A DNA stretch of 64,000 nt from an uncultured Persicobacter sp. (GTDB lineage: Bacteria; Bacteroidota; Bacteroidia; Cytophagales; Cyclobacteriaceae): contig CANMKE010000009.1 in NCBI GenBank assembly GCA_947498325.1, positions 1-64,000 of the forward strand, given 5' to 3'. Below are positions 1 to 7,720 of this stretch, in pieces. Both the position numbers and the translations under genes were made by a program. Under the pieces are notes generated by a model. It was not told the origin of the DNA, searched no databases, and saw only the letters and a list, made by a program, of their open reading frames with translations. Position 1 is the stretch's first letter, and each line of letters begins with the position of its first letter.

Positions 1-1
1 G

Positions 2-75
2 CGGTCTGGACGAGACTCGAACTCGCGACCTCCTGCGTGACAGGCAGGCATTCTAACCAACTGAACTACCAAACC
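2..75 (-). tRNA. tRNA-Asp (anticodon GUC)
   Basis: Read on the minus strand, the sequence folds as a full cloverleaf. The acceptor stem GGTTTGG pairs with CCAGACC (one G-T pair), followed by a G discriminator. The anticodon arm is CCTGC-CTGTCAC-GCAGG, placing GTC in the loop, which decodes aspartate. The T-arm contains GAGTTCGAGTCTC. Only one C of a possible encoded CCA is visible, because the window begins there. Confidence 0.96.
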
Positions 76-210
76 AAAGTTTAAAATAAACAGCCTATGC
101 TTGAATGATCTAATTTAAATACAAAAATCAAAAACAAGAAATTAAATTTTTCCGAGAGACCTTTCATCTTTCGAATCCCTGCTGACAAGCGTTGTTGTCT
201 TTTGGGATTG

Positions 211-241
211 CAAAGGTGGTATCTTTTTTTGAAAACACAAA
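211..241 (-). promoter_or_regulatory. Possible Bacteroidota-type promoter for tRNA-Asp
   Basis: On the minus strand there is TTTG, 19 bases, then CACCTTTG. This matches the Bacteroidota -33/-7 consensus (TTTG and TAnnTTTG) with one mismatch in the -7 element. It would start transcription about 125 nt upstream of the tRNA. No other candidate is visible between the dihydroorotase gene and the tRNA. Confidence 0.4.
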
Positions 242-264
242 GATCTCCCGAAAAAAAAATCAAA

Positions 265-1608
265 TTATCTTTCGAAACTCATGCGCTTTCCTTTCACGGA
301 TTCATCAAATGTTCCATCTTTAAAAGCCCAGTGGCCAGAAACGAATGTATGTTTAACCTTTGACTTAAAAGTTTGACCCTCAAAAGGCGACCATTTACAT
401 TTAGAAAGGACATTTGAGCGATCTACCGTCCATGGATCTTGTAAATCTACCAAAACCAAATCCGCAAAATAATTTTCGCGAATATAGCCTCTTTTCTCTA
501 TTTGGAAGAGAATAGACGGGTGGTGCGCGGTTTTTTCGGCAATTTTCTCCAAGGAAATTTTCCCCTGATGGTACAGTTCAAGGAAGGTAACCAGCGCATG
601 CTGCACCAATGGCCCACCTGATGGCGCTTTAAAGTACGTATTGCTTTTTTCCTCTAAAGTATGCGGAGCGTGGTCTGTGGCCAGCACATCGATGGTATTA
701 TTGTTTACCGCCTCCAAAAGTGCCGCCCTGTCCGAAGCATCTTTCACCGCAGGGTTCCATTTGATCAGCGTTCCCTTTTTATCGTAATCTTCCTTGCTGA
801 ACCAGATATGATGGGCACATACCTCCGCCGTAATTCGTTTTTCCGCCAAAGGCTTATCGTTACTGAAAAGCTCAAGCTCCTTGGCCGTGGAAATATGTAA
901 AATATGCAATCTGGTGTTGTGCTTCTTGGCCAAACGCACCGCCATCGACGAAGACTTATAGCAGGCCTCTGCTGAACGAATCTCCGGGTGGCAGGAGATC
1001 GGCACTTCTTCCCCATACTTTTCTTTATATGCAGCGGTATTGGCACGAATCGTCCCTTCGTCCTCGCAGTGGGTAGCGATCAGCATGGGCACCTTGGAGA
1101 ACAGCCCCTCCAGGGTAACTTCATTATCCACCAGCATATTGCCCGTCGATGAACCCATGAAAGCCTTCACCCCACAAACTTTTTTCGGGTCCGTTTTCAA
1201 AACTTCTTCGAGGTTGTCGTTGGTCGCTCCAATATAAAAAGAGTAATTTGCCAAAGAAACCTGCTCAGCGCGGTCATATTTCTTTTGAAGTTCCTCCTGA
1301 TTGGTCGTCTGTGGATTGGTATTCGGCATCTCCATATAAGAGGTAATGCCTCCTGCTACCGCAGCACGAGCCTCCGAGCCGATCTCTGCCTTATGGGTAA
1401 GTCCTGGCTCACGAAAGTGTACCTGATCGTCGATCATTCCAGGGAAAAGATGTAAACCCGTAGCATCGAGGTGCTCGTCATAGGATTCTTCAGAAAGGTT
1501 TTCGCCTACTTTAGCGATTTTTCCATCACGGATTAAAACATCAGCCTGAAAGATCTTGTCTTCATTGACTATATTTGCGTTTTGAATGAGAATTGAAGGA
1601 AGCTTCAT
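265..1608 (-). CDS. pyrC: Dihydroorotase (class I amidohydrolase)
   Basis: Catalyses the reversible cyclisation of N-carbamoyl-L-aspartate to dihydroorotate, step three of cytosolic pyrimidine synthesis. The 447-residue length is typical. Visible active-site elements are the metal-binding loop around residues 60-69 (DDQVHFREPG), Lys148 in GVKAFMGSSTGNML (the lysine normally carboxylated), His180 (ATHCEDE), His235/238 (LHILHIS) and Asp312 (ATDHAPH). The first His of the usual HxH pair is Gln62, a substitution I recall from other Bacteroidota dihydroorotases. The start is the ATG at 1608. A TATCTTTG -7 element lies on the minus strand at 1687-1694, but no good -33 box accompanies it. The gene is divergent from the DEAD-box helicase, with 89 bp between starts. 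Confidence 0.93.
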   Translation of the reverse strand: MKLPSILIQNANIVNEDKIFQADVLIRDGKIAKVGENLSEESYDEHLDATGLHLFPGMIDDQVHFREPGLTHKAEIGSEARAAVAGGITSYMEMPNTNPQTTNQEELQKKYDRAEQVSLANYSFYIGATNDNLEEVLKTDPKKVCGVKAFMGSSTGNMLVDNEVTLEGLFSKVPMLIATHCEDEGTIRANTAAYKEKYGEEVPISCHPEIRSAEACYKSSSMAVRLAKKHNTRLHILHISTAKELELFSNDKPLAEKRITAEVCAHHIWFSKEDYDKKGTLIKWNPAVKDASDRAALLEAVNNNTIDVLATDHAPHTLEEKSNTYFKAPSGGPLVQHALVTFLELYHQGKISLEKIAEKTAHHPSILFQIEKRGYIRENYFADLVLVDLQDPWTVDRSNVLSKCKWSPFEGQTFKSKVKHTFVSGHWAFKDGTFDESVKGKRMSFER

Positions 1609-1697
1609 CGGTTTTATATTGATATTAAATAAATCACAGGCTTAGACAAAAGGCCCTGCTTTTTGTTCCAAGACTAAAATACTGCACAAAGATACAC

Positions 1698-3116
1698 ATG
1701 GCAACAGAAATAAATAGTTTCGAGGAATTTAAACTCAACCGTCAGCTTTTAAATGCCATTGACGAGGCTGGATATACCGCACCCACGGAGATTCAGCAGG
1801 CGGCAATCCCCCTGACCACCGCAGGTCATGATGTGTTGGGCATTGCTCAGACCGGTACCGGAAAAACTGCTGCCTTTGTTTTACCGCTTTTGATGAAAAT
1901 CAAATATGCACAGGGCGACGACCCCCGCGCGGTTATCTTGGCACCTACAAGGGAGCTCGCCATGCAGATTGATGAAAACATCTCCCTGCTGGCAAAATAT
2001 ACCGACATCCGCCATGTGGCACTCTATGGCGGTACCGGGCCGAAGAAACAAAAAGAAGCCTGTGAAGCTGGTGTTGACATTATCGTCGCCACCCCAGGCC
2101 GCTTTATGGACATCTATCTTTCCGGGGCCTTTATCACCAAGCAGATCAAGACCATGATTATGGATGAAGCGGATAAAATGATGGACATGGGCTTTATGCC
2201 TCAGATCCGGAAAATCCTGGAGATCATCCCCCGAAAACGCCAAAATCTACTCTTCTCCGCCACTTTCCCAGATAAGGTAGAAGAACTGACCCACGACTTT
2301 CTGGAGTTCCCTGAGCGAGTGGAAATCGCACCTCAGGCCACCACGGTGGATACCGTTGAGCAGATTGCCTATAACGTACCGAATTTCCGTACAAAAATCG
2401 AATTGCTGGGGCACTTTCTGAAAGATGAGGAAACTTTTAAGCGGGTCATTGTTTTCGCTAACACCCGCGCCACTGCCGACAATATTTTCAAATTTATTGA
2501 GCGCAAGGTTAAAGGTACCGTTCGGGTGATTCATGCCAATAAAGGACAAAACAGCCGAACCAATGCCATGGAGGAGTTCAAGGCAGGAGAGGTTCGCTTG
2601 CTGGTAACTACGGATGTATCCTCCCGCGGCATTGATGTTTCGATGGTCAGTCATGTATTTAACTTTGACATTCCACCAATTTACGAAGACTATGTTCACC
2701 GCATTGGCCGGACAGGCCGTGCTAAGGCCGTAGGTAATTCCATCACTTTCATAAACCCTGCTGAAGCATACCACTTCAAAAAAATTGAAGCACTGATCCG
2801 CATGGAGGTACCCCTTGCTGAAATTCCTGCGGAGGTGACCATTCACCCCACTCCAAAGCCGGAACAACAGGAATACCTCCGAACCATTGATGAACAGAAA
2901 AAGAAAGAGGACCCCAATTTTAAAGGTGCCTTCCACGAAAAAAAATATGTGATAAAAGCCCGCGAGGAGAAAAAGAAAAAACGTGCCGCAGGAGGCCCGC
3001 AAAACTTTGCCCCCTCAAGAGGCAAGGCCAATCCGAACAAAAGTCGCAGTAAAAGCCGGGGCGGAAGTTCATCCTCGAGCAAAAAAGGAGGAATGAAAAA
3101 CCGAGGAAAAAGATAA
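1698..3116 (+). CDS. DEAD-box ATP-dependent RNA helicase (RhlE-like)
   Basis: Cytosolic RNA-unwinding ATPase. All helicase motifs are in order: Q motif (APTEIQQ, about 28-34), motif I AQTGTGKT (50-57), Ia PTRELAMQ (83-90), Ib TPGR, II DEAD (156-159), III SAT (187-189), V TTDVSSRGID and VI HRIGRTGR (334-341). Residues after about 395 form a low-complexity Lys/Arg/Ser/Gly tail ending GGMKNRGKR, which in this family anchors the enzyme to structured RNA. The 472-residue length and basic tail resemble RhlE-type helicases linked to ribosome assembly or cold adaptation. The exact subfamily cannot be fixed from sequence alone. A strong terminator follows 17 bp after the stop. Confidence 0.93.
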   Translation: MATEINSFEEFKLNRQLLNAIDEAGYTAPTEIQQAAIPLTTAGHDVLGIAQTGTGKTAAFVLPLLMKIKYAQGDDPRAVILAPTRELAMQIDENISLLAKYTDIRHVALYGGTGPKKQKEACEAGVDIIVATPGRFMDIYLSGAFITKQIKTMIMDEADKMMDMGFMPQIRKILEIIPRKRQNLLFSATFPDKVEELTHDFLEFPERVEIAPQATTVDTVEQIAYNVPNFRTKIELLGHFLKDEETFKRVIVFANTRATADNIFKFIERKVKGTVRVIHANKGQNSRTNAMEEFKAGEVRLLVTTDVSSRGIDVSMVSHVFNFDIPPIYEDYVHRIGRTGRAKAVGNSITFINPAEAYHFKKIEALIRMEVPLAEIPAEVTIHPTPKPEQQEYLRTIDEQKKKEDPNFKGAFHEKKYVIKAREEKKKKRAAGGPQNFAPSRGKANPNKSRSKSRGGSSSSSKKGGMKNRGKR

Positions 3117-3133
3117 ATTTAATGATAAGAATC

Positions 3134-3168
3134 AGCATCCAAAATGATCTATTGGATGCTTTTTTTTC
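3134..3168 (+). terminator. Rho-independent terminator of the DEAD-box helicase
   Basis: A perfect 9-bp stem (AGCATCCAA / TTGGATGCT) with a 9-nt loop is followed by eight T residues, 17 bp after the helicase stop codon. Confidence 0.9.
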
Positions 3169-3315
3169 GTCAAAAAAGGTAGTAAAATTTAACTTCAAAC
3201 AAATCTATTTCTTTTATATCCAAAAACATTACTATGACGAATATGGATGTAATATGGAATAGTATTTGACCCTTGATCTTAAAATTTCATTATTTACGTA
3301 CTACAATTTAGATTT

Positions 3316-3386
3316 CTTCAGCTTATCAACCGCTCGTGCAATCCTGAAAATTAAGCCTTTGAGAGGGGAAACTTGCTGAGCTGAAG
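3316..3386 (+). promoter_or_regulatory. Possible structured 5' leader of nhaD
   Basis: Two perfectly complementary 8-nt arms (CTTCAGCT at 3316-3323 and AGCTGAAG at 3379-3386) enclose 55 nt. Inside, a smaller helix can form from CCT/AGG and AAG/CTT around 3353-3373. The closing arm ends 15 nt before the nhaD ATG, where a riboswitch expression platform would sit. It does not match any riboswitch consensus I can recall, so this is a structure-based suspicion only. Confidence 0.3.
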
Positions 3387-3401
3387 TTAACGCTTACTTT
3401 T

Positions 3402-4775
3402 ATGACGGCATTTTACTTAATGGTGGTGGTGTTTGTGATCGGGTACATCCTGATTGCAACAGAACACTCCAACGGACTTGACAAGGCGGCAACTGCCTTG
3501 GTAATGGCTATGGTCATGTGGACGCTCTACGTGGTTTTTGGCAAAGAAATTATTGGTTTGAACTTCTCCTCGGAGTTTGAACATTTTCAGCACTTACCTC
3601 ACCATGGTGGGCTGATCAACTTTATTGCTCACAACTCCCTGATGGAACACCTTTCGGAAGTCTGTGAGATTCTTGTATTCCTGATCGGCGCCATGTCGAT
3701 TGTTGAGGTGGTCGATCGCTACCAGGGTTTTGAAATCATTACCGATGCCATTGAAACAACCAAACCCTTCGTGTTGGCATGGATTATTTTCTTCCTTTCT
3801 TTCTTCTTGTCTGCTCTTTTGGATAACCTGACCACTACAATCGTGATGATTGCCTTGATCAGGAAATTCACAAAACACCAGGAAACCAAATGGTTGTTGG
3901 CCGCTATTGTAGTGGTTGCTGCCAATGCCGGAGGGGCCTTCTCTCCTATCGGAGACGTTACAACGATCATGCTTTGGATTGGTGGCCAAATTACTGCTGC
4001 CAAGATCATCACGGGTATCTTCTTGCCTTCATTTGTAAGTTCTATCATCCCTACGGTCGGTATCAGCTACATGCTGAAGAAAATGCCTCCTATGGTCGCT
4101 GAACTACAACACGACAAAGTGGAAATCCCTCATTCTATCAAATTGACCATGTTGATTTGTGGTGTTGCCGCTTTGGTATTTGTGCCAATCTTCAAAACAT
4201 TGACCGGTCTTCCTCCATTTATGGGAATGTTGTTAGGCTTGGGTATTCTGTGGATCATCTCTGATCAAATCCGTAAGAAACACCCAGAAGATCACGCTTT
4301 CAACGCACACATGAAGGTTTCAGATTTGGTAAAAACCATTGATATTCCTACCATTTTATTCTTCCTCGGTATCCTGTTGGCCGTTGCTTCTTTGCAATCT
4401 GCCGGCCACTTGGAAGTACTGGCCAAATGGATGCAATCTAAAGATTTGTCTGTTCCTGTAATGGATGGTGCTATTGGGGTACTTTCTTCTATTGTTGATA
4501 ATGTGCCGTTGGTTGCTGCCGCAATGGGTATGTACCATATTTCTGCTGCTGGTGCTACTGGTGAGCTTGCTCATTTTGTACAGGACGGTCAGTTCTGGGA
4601 ATTATTGGCTTACTGTGCGGGTACTGGTGGATCGATCCTGATCATTGGTTCAGCTGCTGGTGTTGCTGCGATGGGTATGGAAAAAATTCCTTTCGGATGG
4701 TATATGAAAAAAATCTCTCTATGGGTATTGATCGGCTACTTTGCTGGTATGGGTCTTTACTTGGTAGGGCTATAA
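3402..4775 (+). CDS. nhaD: Na+/H+ antiporter NhaD
   Basis: Inner-membrane sodium:proton antiporter of the ion transporter (CitMHS/ArsB-like) superfamily, expelling Na+ in exchange for H+. The 457-residue protein is almost wholly hydrophobic, with roughly 12-13 membrane segments. It shows the two inverted-repeat signature sites expected of the fold: SALLDNLTTT (Asp141-Asn142) and SSIVDNVPLV (Asp366-Asn367), plus NAGGAFSPIGD at 175-185. The start is an ATG preceded by a leader that can fold (3316-3386). The gene stands alone between two terminators, so it is probably monocistronic. Codon use is more G/T-rich than in its neighbours, as in many highly expressed membrane proteins. An NhaD exporter fits a marine or salt-exposed host. 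Confidence 0.9.
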   Translation: MTAFYLMVVVFVIGYILIATEHSNGLDKAATALVMAMVMWTLYVVFGKEIIGLNFSSEFEHFQHLPHHGGLINFIAHNSLMEHLSEVCEILVFLIGAMSIVEVVDRYQGFEIITDAIETTKPFVLAWIIFFLSFFLSALLDNLTTTIVMIALIRKFTKHQETKWLLAAIVVVAANAGGAFSPIGDVTTIMLWIGGQITAAKIITGIFLPSFVSSIIPTVGISYMLKKMPPMVAELQHDKVEIPHSIKLTMLICGVAALVFVPIFKTLTGLPPFMGMLLGLGILWIISDQIRKKHPEDHAFNAHMKVSDLVKTIDIPTILFFLGILLAVASLQSAGHLEVLAKWMQSKDLSVPVMDGAIGVLSSIVDNVPLVAAAMGMYHISAAGATGELAHFVQDGQFWELLAYCAGTGGSILIIGSAAGVAAMGMEKIPFGWYMKKISLWVLIGYFAGMGLYLVGL

Positions 4776-4909
4776 AAATTTGCTAAAGGCTTCAAAGAGG
4801 TTTTGTCCACAGATTATTTTTAAAAATAACAGGGAGATCCTATCTGTAAGAAACAACAGACACCACCTCTATAAGCACAGGAAATAAATAACACCTATTA
4901 TATAAATAG

Positions 4910-4940
4910 AAGCGCCTCGCAAAAGTGAGGCGCTTTTTTT
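4910..4940 (+). terminator. Rho-independent terminator downstream of nhaD
   Basis: A perfect 9-bp stem, AAGCGCCTC / GAGGCGCTT, with an 8-nt loop runs into a tract of T residues. It lies 135 bp beyond the nhaD stop. Confidence 0.85.
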
Positions 4941-5046
4941 GTGGACTTGACCGGAAGGGTATTGTAGGCCATGTTTTTTTTAACTCCACTATCGGGGCTT
5001 ACTTTGGTTCAAGCCCCCCTTGGATCAATTCCTTTTTTATTTGTTA

Positions 5047-5122
5047 GTCCAAGCGGGACGCTTGAACTAATGATACATCATTTTTGTACCAAGCTGTCAC
5101 GAGAGGGACTCTCGCCATAGCT
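5047..5122. repeat. Dispersed palindromic repeat module, copy A
   Basis: It contains CAAGCG-GGA-CGCTTG (5050-5064) and, 27 bp later, an imperfect palindrome centred on CGAGAGGGACTCTCG (5092-5122). The same two elements recur in the opposite order and orientation at 55531-55592, and the CGAGAG palindrome recurs at 58083-58113. All copies lie between genes or at a gene's 3' end. Confidence 0.7.
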
Positions 5123-5143
5123 GAGTGAGATTCCTTCAAAAAC

Positions 5144-5217
5144 ATCTGTGTAATCTGCGGACAAATAAATACACCATGTGTTTCCTCAGCGCTTACGCAG
5201 GTATAGCTCATGAAAGC
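5144..5217. repeat. 74-bp direct repeat, copy 1
   Basis: Identical to 5799-5872 at 69 of 74 positions without gaps. Read on the minus strand it ends with codons for FHELYLRKR and a stop. These closely match the C-terminus FHELYLHKR of the lipoprotein encoded at 5841-6341, so this may be the remnant 3' end of a lost paralogue. Confidence 0.7.
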
Positions 5218-5420
5218 GCTTACCGATGTGTCTGCCCGAATCATCACAAAATTTGGATGGTTAGGATACACACGCAGGTGCATCCGCAATGTCATTAAGT
5301 TAGGAAATAGTCGATCACTTAAGCGTAGTTATAGCGCTATTGAATGTCTAATCTTAGGGAATGGGAAGGTGTATGATTAGCAAGATCATTTTATGTGCAT
5401 TTAAACTATTCGTTTTTATA

Positions 5421-5613
5421 TCCCGAAGGGATTACATAACACAGCGAGGGGTAAAACCCCTCGAAATATCGCCTCTACAATCAACAACCCTGAAAGGGTG
5501 CAATTCTTTATTTGTATAGAAATTTATATTACGCCCTTTCGGGGCTCAGTATTTCGTGAGCCATTTTCCCGGGGTTAGCACCCCGGGCTAAGTTATTACA
5601 CCCCTTCGGGATT
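5421..5613. repeat. Clustered palindromic (REP-like) element
   Basis: Outer ends are inverted copies (ATCCCGAAGGG at 5421 and CCCCTTCGGGAT at 5602). Between them lie at least four more hairpins: CGAGGGGTAAAACCCCTCG (5446-5464), CAACCCTGAAAGGGTG near 5485, GCCCTTTCGGGGC near 5534 and CCCGGGGTTAGCACCCCGGG (5569-5588). Clusters of this kind, with phrases such as 'ccctttcggggc', are common between genes in Bacteroidota. Their role is not established. Confidence 0.65.
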
Positions 5614-5798
5614 TTCTTTACTTTAGTAAATATTGACTCAAATTAATACAAACTGCCAAGCAATATGCCCTTTAACTTTATGACATTGGGTGCATCCGTA
5701 CAGCTTACGGAATAATCTTTTGTGCTAAATTTATAGCAATGAATTATGCGACAGCCCCTGAGAGACGTGTTGATAGACCTCCTAAAAAATCTGTGGAA

Positions 5799-5872
5799 AT
5801 CTGTGTAACCTGCGGACAAATAAATACACCATGTGTTTCCTTAGCGCTTATGAAGGTAAAGCTCATGAAAGC
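5799..5872. repeat. 74-bp direct repeat, copy 2
   Basis: Second copy of the repeat at 5144-5217, with 5 mismatches in 74. It overlaps the last 10 codons and stop of the minus-strand lipoprotein gene that ends at 5841. Confidence 0.7.
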
Positions 5873-6341
5873 CGAAATGCTCATCTGCCAGTGCATCCTC
5901 AATTTTAAAGGTCAGGCGAATAATCTGTGTGGGCTGATCAAGCGATACCGTACCGCCTTCATAGACAAACTCCACCAAGGGGAAAAGAATATTTATGCCA
6001 GCATCCTGAAAGGCAATGCGCCCTCCAAGAACACTCCACGAGCTTCCCAATTCCACTCCATGAGGTAAAGCGTTGGTACCTAATCGCCCTCCAATACCAT
6101 CAAACTCTGGCTCGAGGTCAAAGCGCAGGATCATATCTTTAAAGGGGCTTTGGGTATGACGTTCCTCAACGACAATCCATTCACCGTTGAGACCTTGCGC
6201 CATTTTGAGGTCAGACATCAAGCCACGGATATCGTCATTCTGGCGAGGCTGCTGAGGCGAAGAGCGCGGAAAAGGATCATGGGTTGCATCGTTACAGGCA
6301 AAAGCAAAGAGCAACATTACAAGGGCGAAAATTTGATTCAT
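5841..6341 (-). CDS. Small putative lipoprotein of unknown function
   Basis: Not recognised as a named family. The 166-residue product starting at the ATG at 6341 (MNQIFALVMLL) has a clean lipoprotein signal ending FAFAC, so it should be anchored in the envelope. The open frame extends to 6428, but the added residues are not signal-like and that start is rejected; an ATG at 6350 is an alternative. The mature part begins with a Pro/Gln/Arg/Asn-rich linker and then a compact beta-rich segment starting GLNGEWIVVEE, a lipocalin-like opening. It lies downstream of SusCDE unit 1 on the same strand, but a terminator at 6519-6551 separates them. The 3' end sits in a 74-bp duplicated sequence. Confidence 0.7.
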   Translation of the reverse strand: MNQIFALVMLLFAFACNDATHDPFPRSSPQQPRQNDDIRGLMSDLKMAQGLNGEWIVVEERHTQSPFKDMILRFDLEPEFDGIGGRLGTNALPHGVELGSSWSVLGGRIAFQDAGINILFPLVEFVYEGGTVSLDQPTQIIRLTFKIEDALADEHFGFHELYLHKR

Positions 6342-6518
6342 TCTTAACATAGCTGATAAAAGTTTTGGTTCAGCCTTCACTATCCCAAAGCAGTGCCAGA
6401 AATCCAAAACTCCCCATATGGCTCCCATTGAGCATTTTCGAACTTCCCCATGATAAGAGTAGTGTTCGCTTATCGAACAGTATTGTATCAGTATCGAACA
6501 ATTATAAATTTTTGGGCA

Positions 6519-6551
6519 TAAAAAAACCCACCGCTATGGGTGGTTTTTTTT
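6519..6551 (-). terminator. Terminator of susCDE unit 1
   Basis: AACCCACC / GGGTGGTT stem with a short loop, flanked by A residues on one side and T residues on the other, so it can act in both directions. It lies 31 bp after the stop of the SusE-like gene on the minus strand. Confidence 0.85.
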
Positions 6552-6581
6552 ATTACAAGGATTGATTAGTCGTCAATCTTA

Positions 6582-7712
6582 TTATTTTGCAGAAATTTCA
6601 ATTGTTCCCGCTCGCTTATCTACTTTAATATGATACATTCCAGTAGCAGCAACAAACTTAAAGTTTGGATCATCATGTTCTAGCTCCTCCACGATGAAAT
6701 TTTCATCAAACTCAGTTAATACGTTGTGACCATAACCAACAGGCCCCCAATCCGCTTGTTCAAAGAAACGGAAGTGCTTGTCTTGATTAAAAGTAACATC
6801 ACCTTCCCAAATTTGGTGGCCTACCCAATTGATGGTTGTAGTGCTATCCCAGTTCCAACCATGAGTAGCATCACCTGTTAAGTATAACAAAGGTTCATCA
6901 ACCTTTTCCATTTCGATGGTTGCGGTATTCACATTTGCCTTTATTCGATACCATCCTGACTCTCCAATAAACTCGAAGTTTTTATCACTATTCTCCCCTG
7001 GCTGTGGTTGAAGTAAATCTTCTGGTACGTTTGTAAATACATCTACCCCACCTAAGCTTGAACCCCAATCGGGAGCTGTAAAGAATCTGAAATAAGAATC
7101 AGCCTCAGCATCATTTTCATAATTATCAAAATATGCGATAGTTTCGTATTCATTTTCAGTACCTGTGTTGGCCACCTCTACTGCTAAATTCGGATCCCAA
7201 TCACCAAAAGTTTTTCCTATCATGTAAATAGAAGGGAAAATAGTTGAGAATGGCGTCAAATTAACATTGACCATTTCACTTGTTTTTACTTCACTGTGGT
7301 TATTCAACTTGGAAGTAACACGGATTTCAAAGTCTACAGCTTTTTCTGGAGCAAAACCCATTCCCAAAACAGCAACATTCAAATCACCATGCGAAAGAGA
7401 CAATTGCTTTTCAGTAGTGTGTCCTAATGGGCGTGGAGAGGCAAACTCATTGCCCTTGACATCCATTTCTACGGTATATTCCAAAGAGACACCTACCCCA
7501 TAATCAACACCTCCCCATTTAACCATCAAGGCTTCTTGAGCCTCCATTGCCTTCTCCAAAATAATGGAGGTTCCATCTATGGTTTTATCAATCGCAGGAG
7601 GATTAGCAGCCGACTCGTTTACTATCGTAGTTAATTCTTTTTCAGGGCTACATGCAAACGCAAAAAGTACACCCGCAATGATTCCGAAATAATTAAAAAT
7701 ATTTTTCATCAT
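6582..7712 (-). CDS. SusE/SusF-type surface glycan-binding lipoprotein (unit 1)
   Basis: A 376-residue lipoprotein (signal ending GVLFAFAC) predicted on the cell surface, where SusE/SusF proteins hold alpha-glucans near the SusCD importer. The N-terminal part (about 25-150) looks like the SusE Ig-like domain. It is followed by two repeated carbohydrate-binding-type modules beginning YMIGKTFGDWD (about 163) and LYLTGDATHGWNWD (about 272). Each has aromatic residues and ends in a GMYHIKV/GWYRIKA-type strand. The gene starts 8 bp after the susD stop, so it is the third gene of the unit 1 operon and ends at a terminator. Binding of starch-like glucans is inferred from the family, not shown. Confidence 0.82.
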   Translation of the reverse strand: MMKNIFNYFGIIAGVLFAFACSPEKELTTIVNESAANPPAIDKTIDGTSIILEKAMEAQEALMVKWGGVDYGVGVSLEYTVEMDVKGNEFASPRPLGHTTEKQLSLSHGDLNVAVLGMGFAPEKAVDFEIRVTSKLNNHSEVKTSEMVNVNLTPFSTIFPSIYMIGKTFGDWDPNLAVEVANTGTENEYETIAYFDNYENDAEADSYFRFFTAPDWGSSLGGVDVFTNVPEDLLQPQPGENSDKNFEFIGESGWYRIKANVNTATIEMEKVDEPLLYLTGDATHGWNWDSTTTINWVGHQIWEGDVTFNQDKHFRFFEQADWGPVGYGHNVLTEFDENFIVEELEHDDPNFKFVAATGMYHIKVDKRAGTIEISAK

Positions 7713-7720
7713 TAAAAAAA

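Larger units (their letters stand above)
4941..5840. other. Gene-free, repeat-rich intergenic region
   Basis: No convincing gene is present; the open frames here are short and follow repeats. The region holds a palindromic module (5047-5122), one copy of a 74-bp direct repeat (5144-5217), a cluster of hairpins (5421-5613) and most of the second 74-bp copy. The remaining bases show nothing recognisable. Confidence 0.6.

Noticed and set aside
81-263. 60-codon minus-strand frame between tRNA-Asp and dihydroorotase
   Set aside because: No start context, no coding-like pattern, and it would be transcribed into the tRNA; the segment is better read as a promoter region.
2247-3002. 251-codon minus-strand frame antisense to the DEAD-box helicase
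   Set aside because: Covers helicase motifs IV-VI in antisense and contains no recognisable domain.
5044-5295. Minus-strand open frame of 83 codons between nhaD and the lipoprotein gene
   Set aside because: It runs across a palindromic repeat and one copy of the 74-bp repeat, has no signal or family likeness, and its frame is not the one that preserves the FHELYL codons.
5421-5613. CRISPR array
   Set aside because: The hairpins differ from one another in sequence and spacing; there are no identical direct repeats with unique spacers.
5739-6068. Plus-strand open frame of 109 codons overlapping the lipoprotein gene
   Set aside because: It is antisense to a gene with a clear lipoprotein signal and includes the 74-bp repeat; no protein-like pattern.
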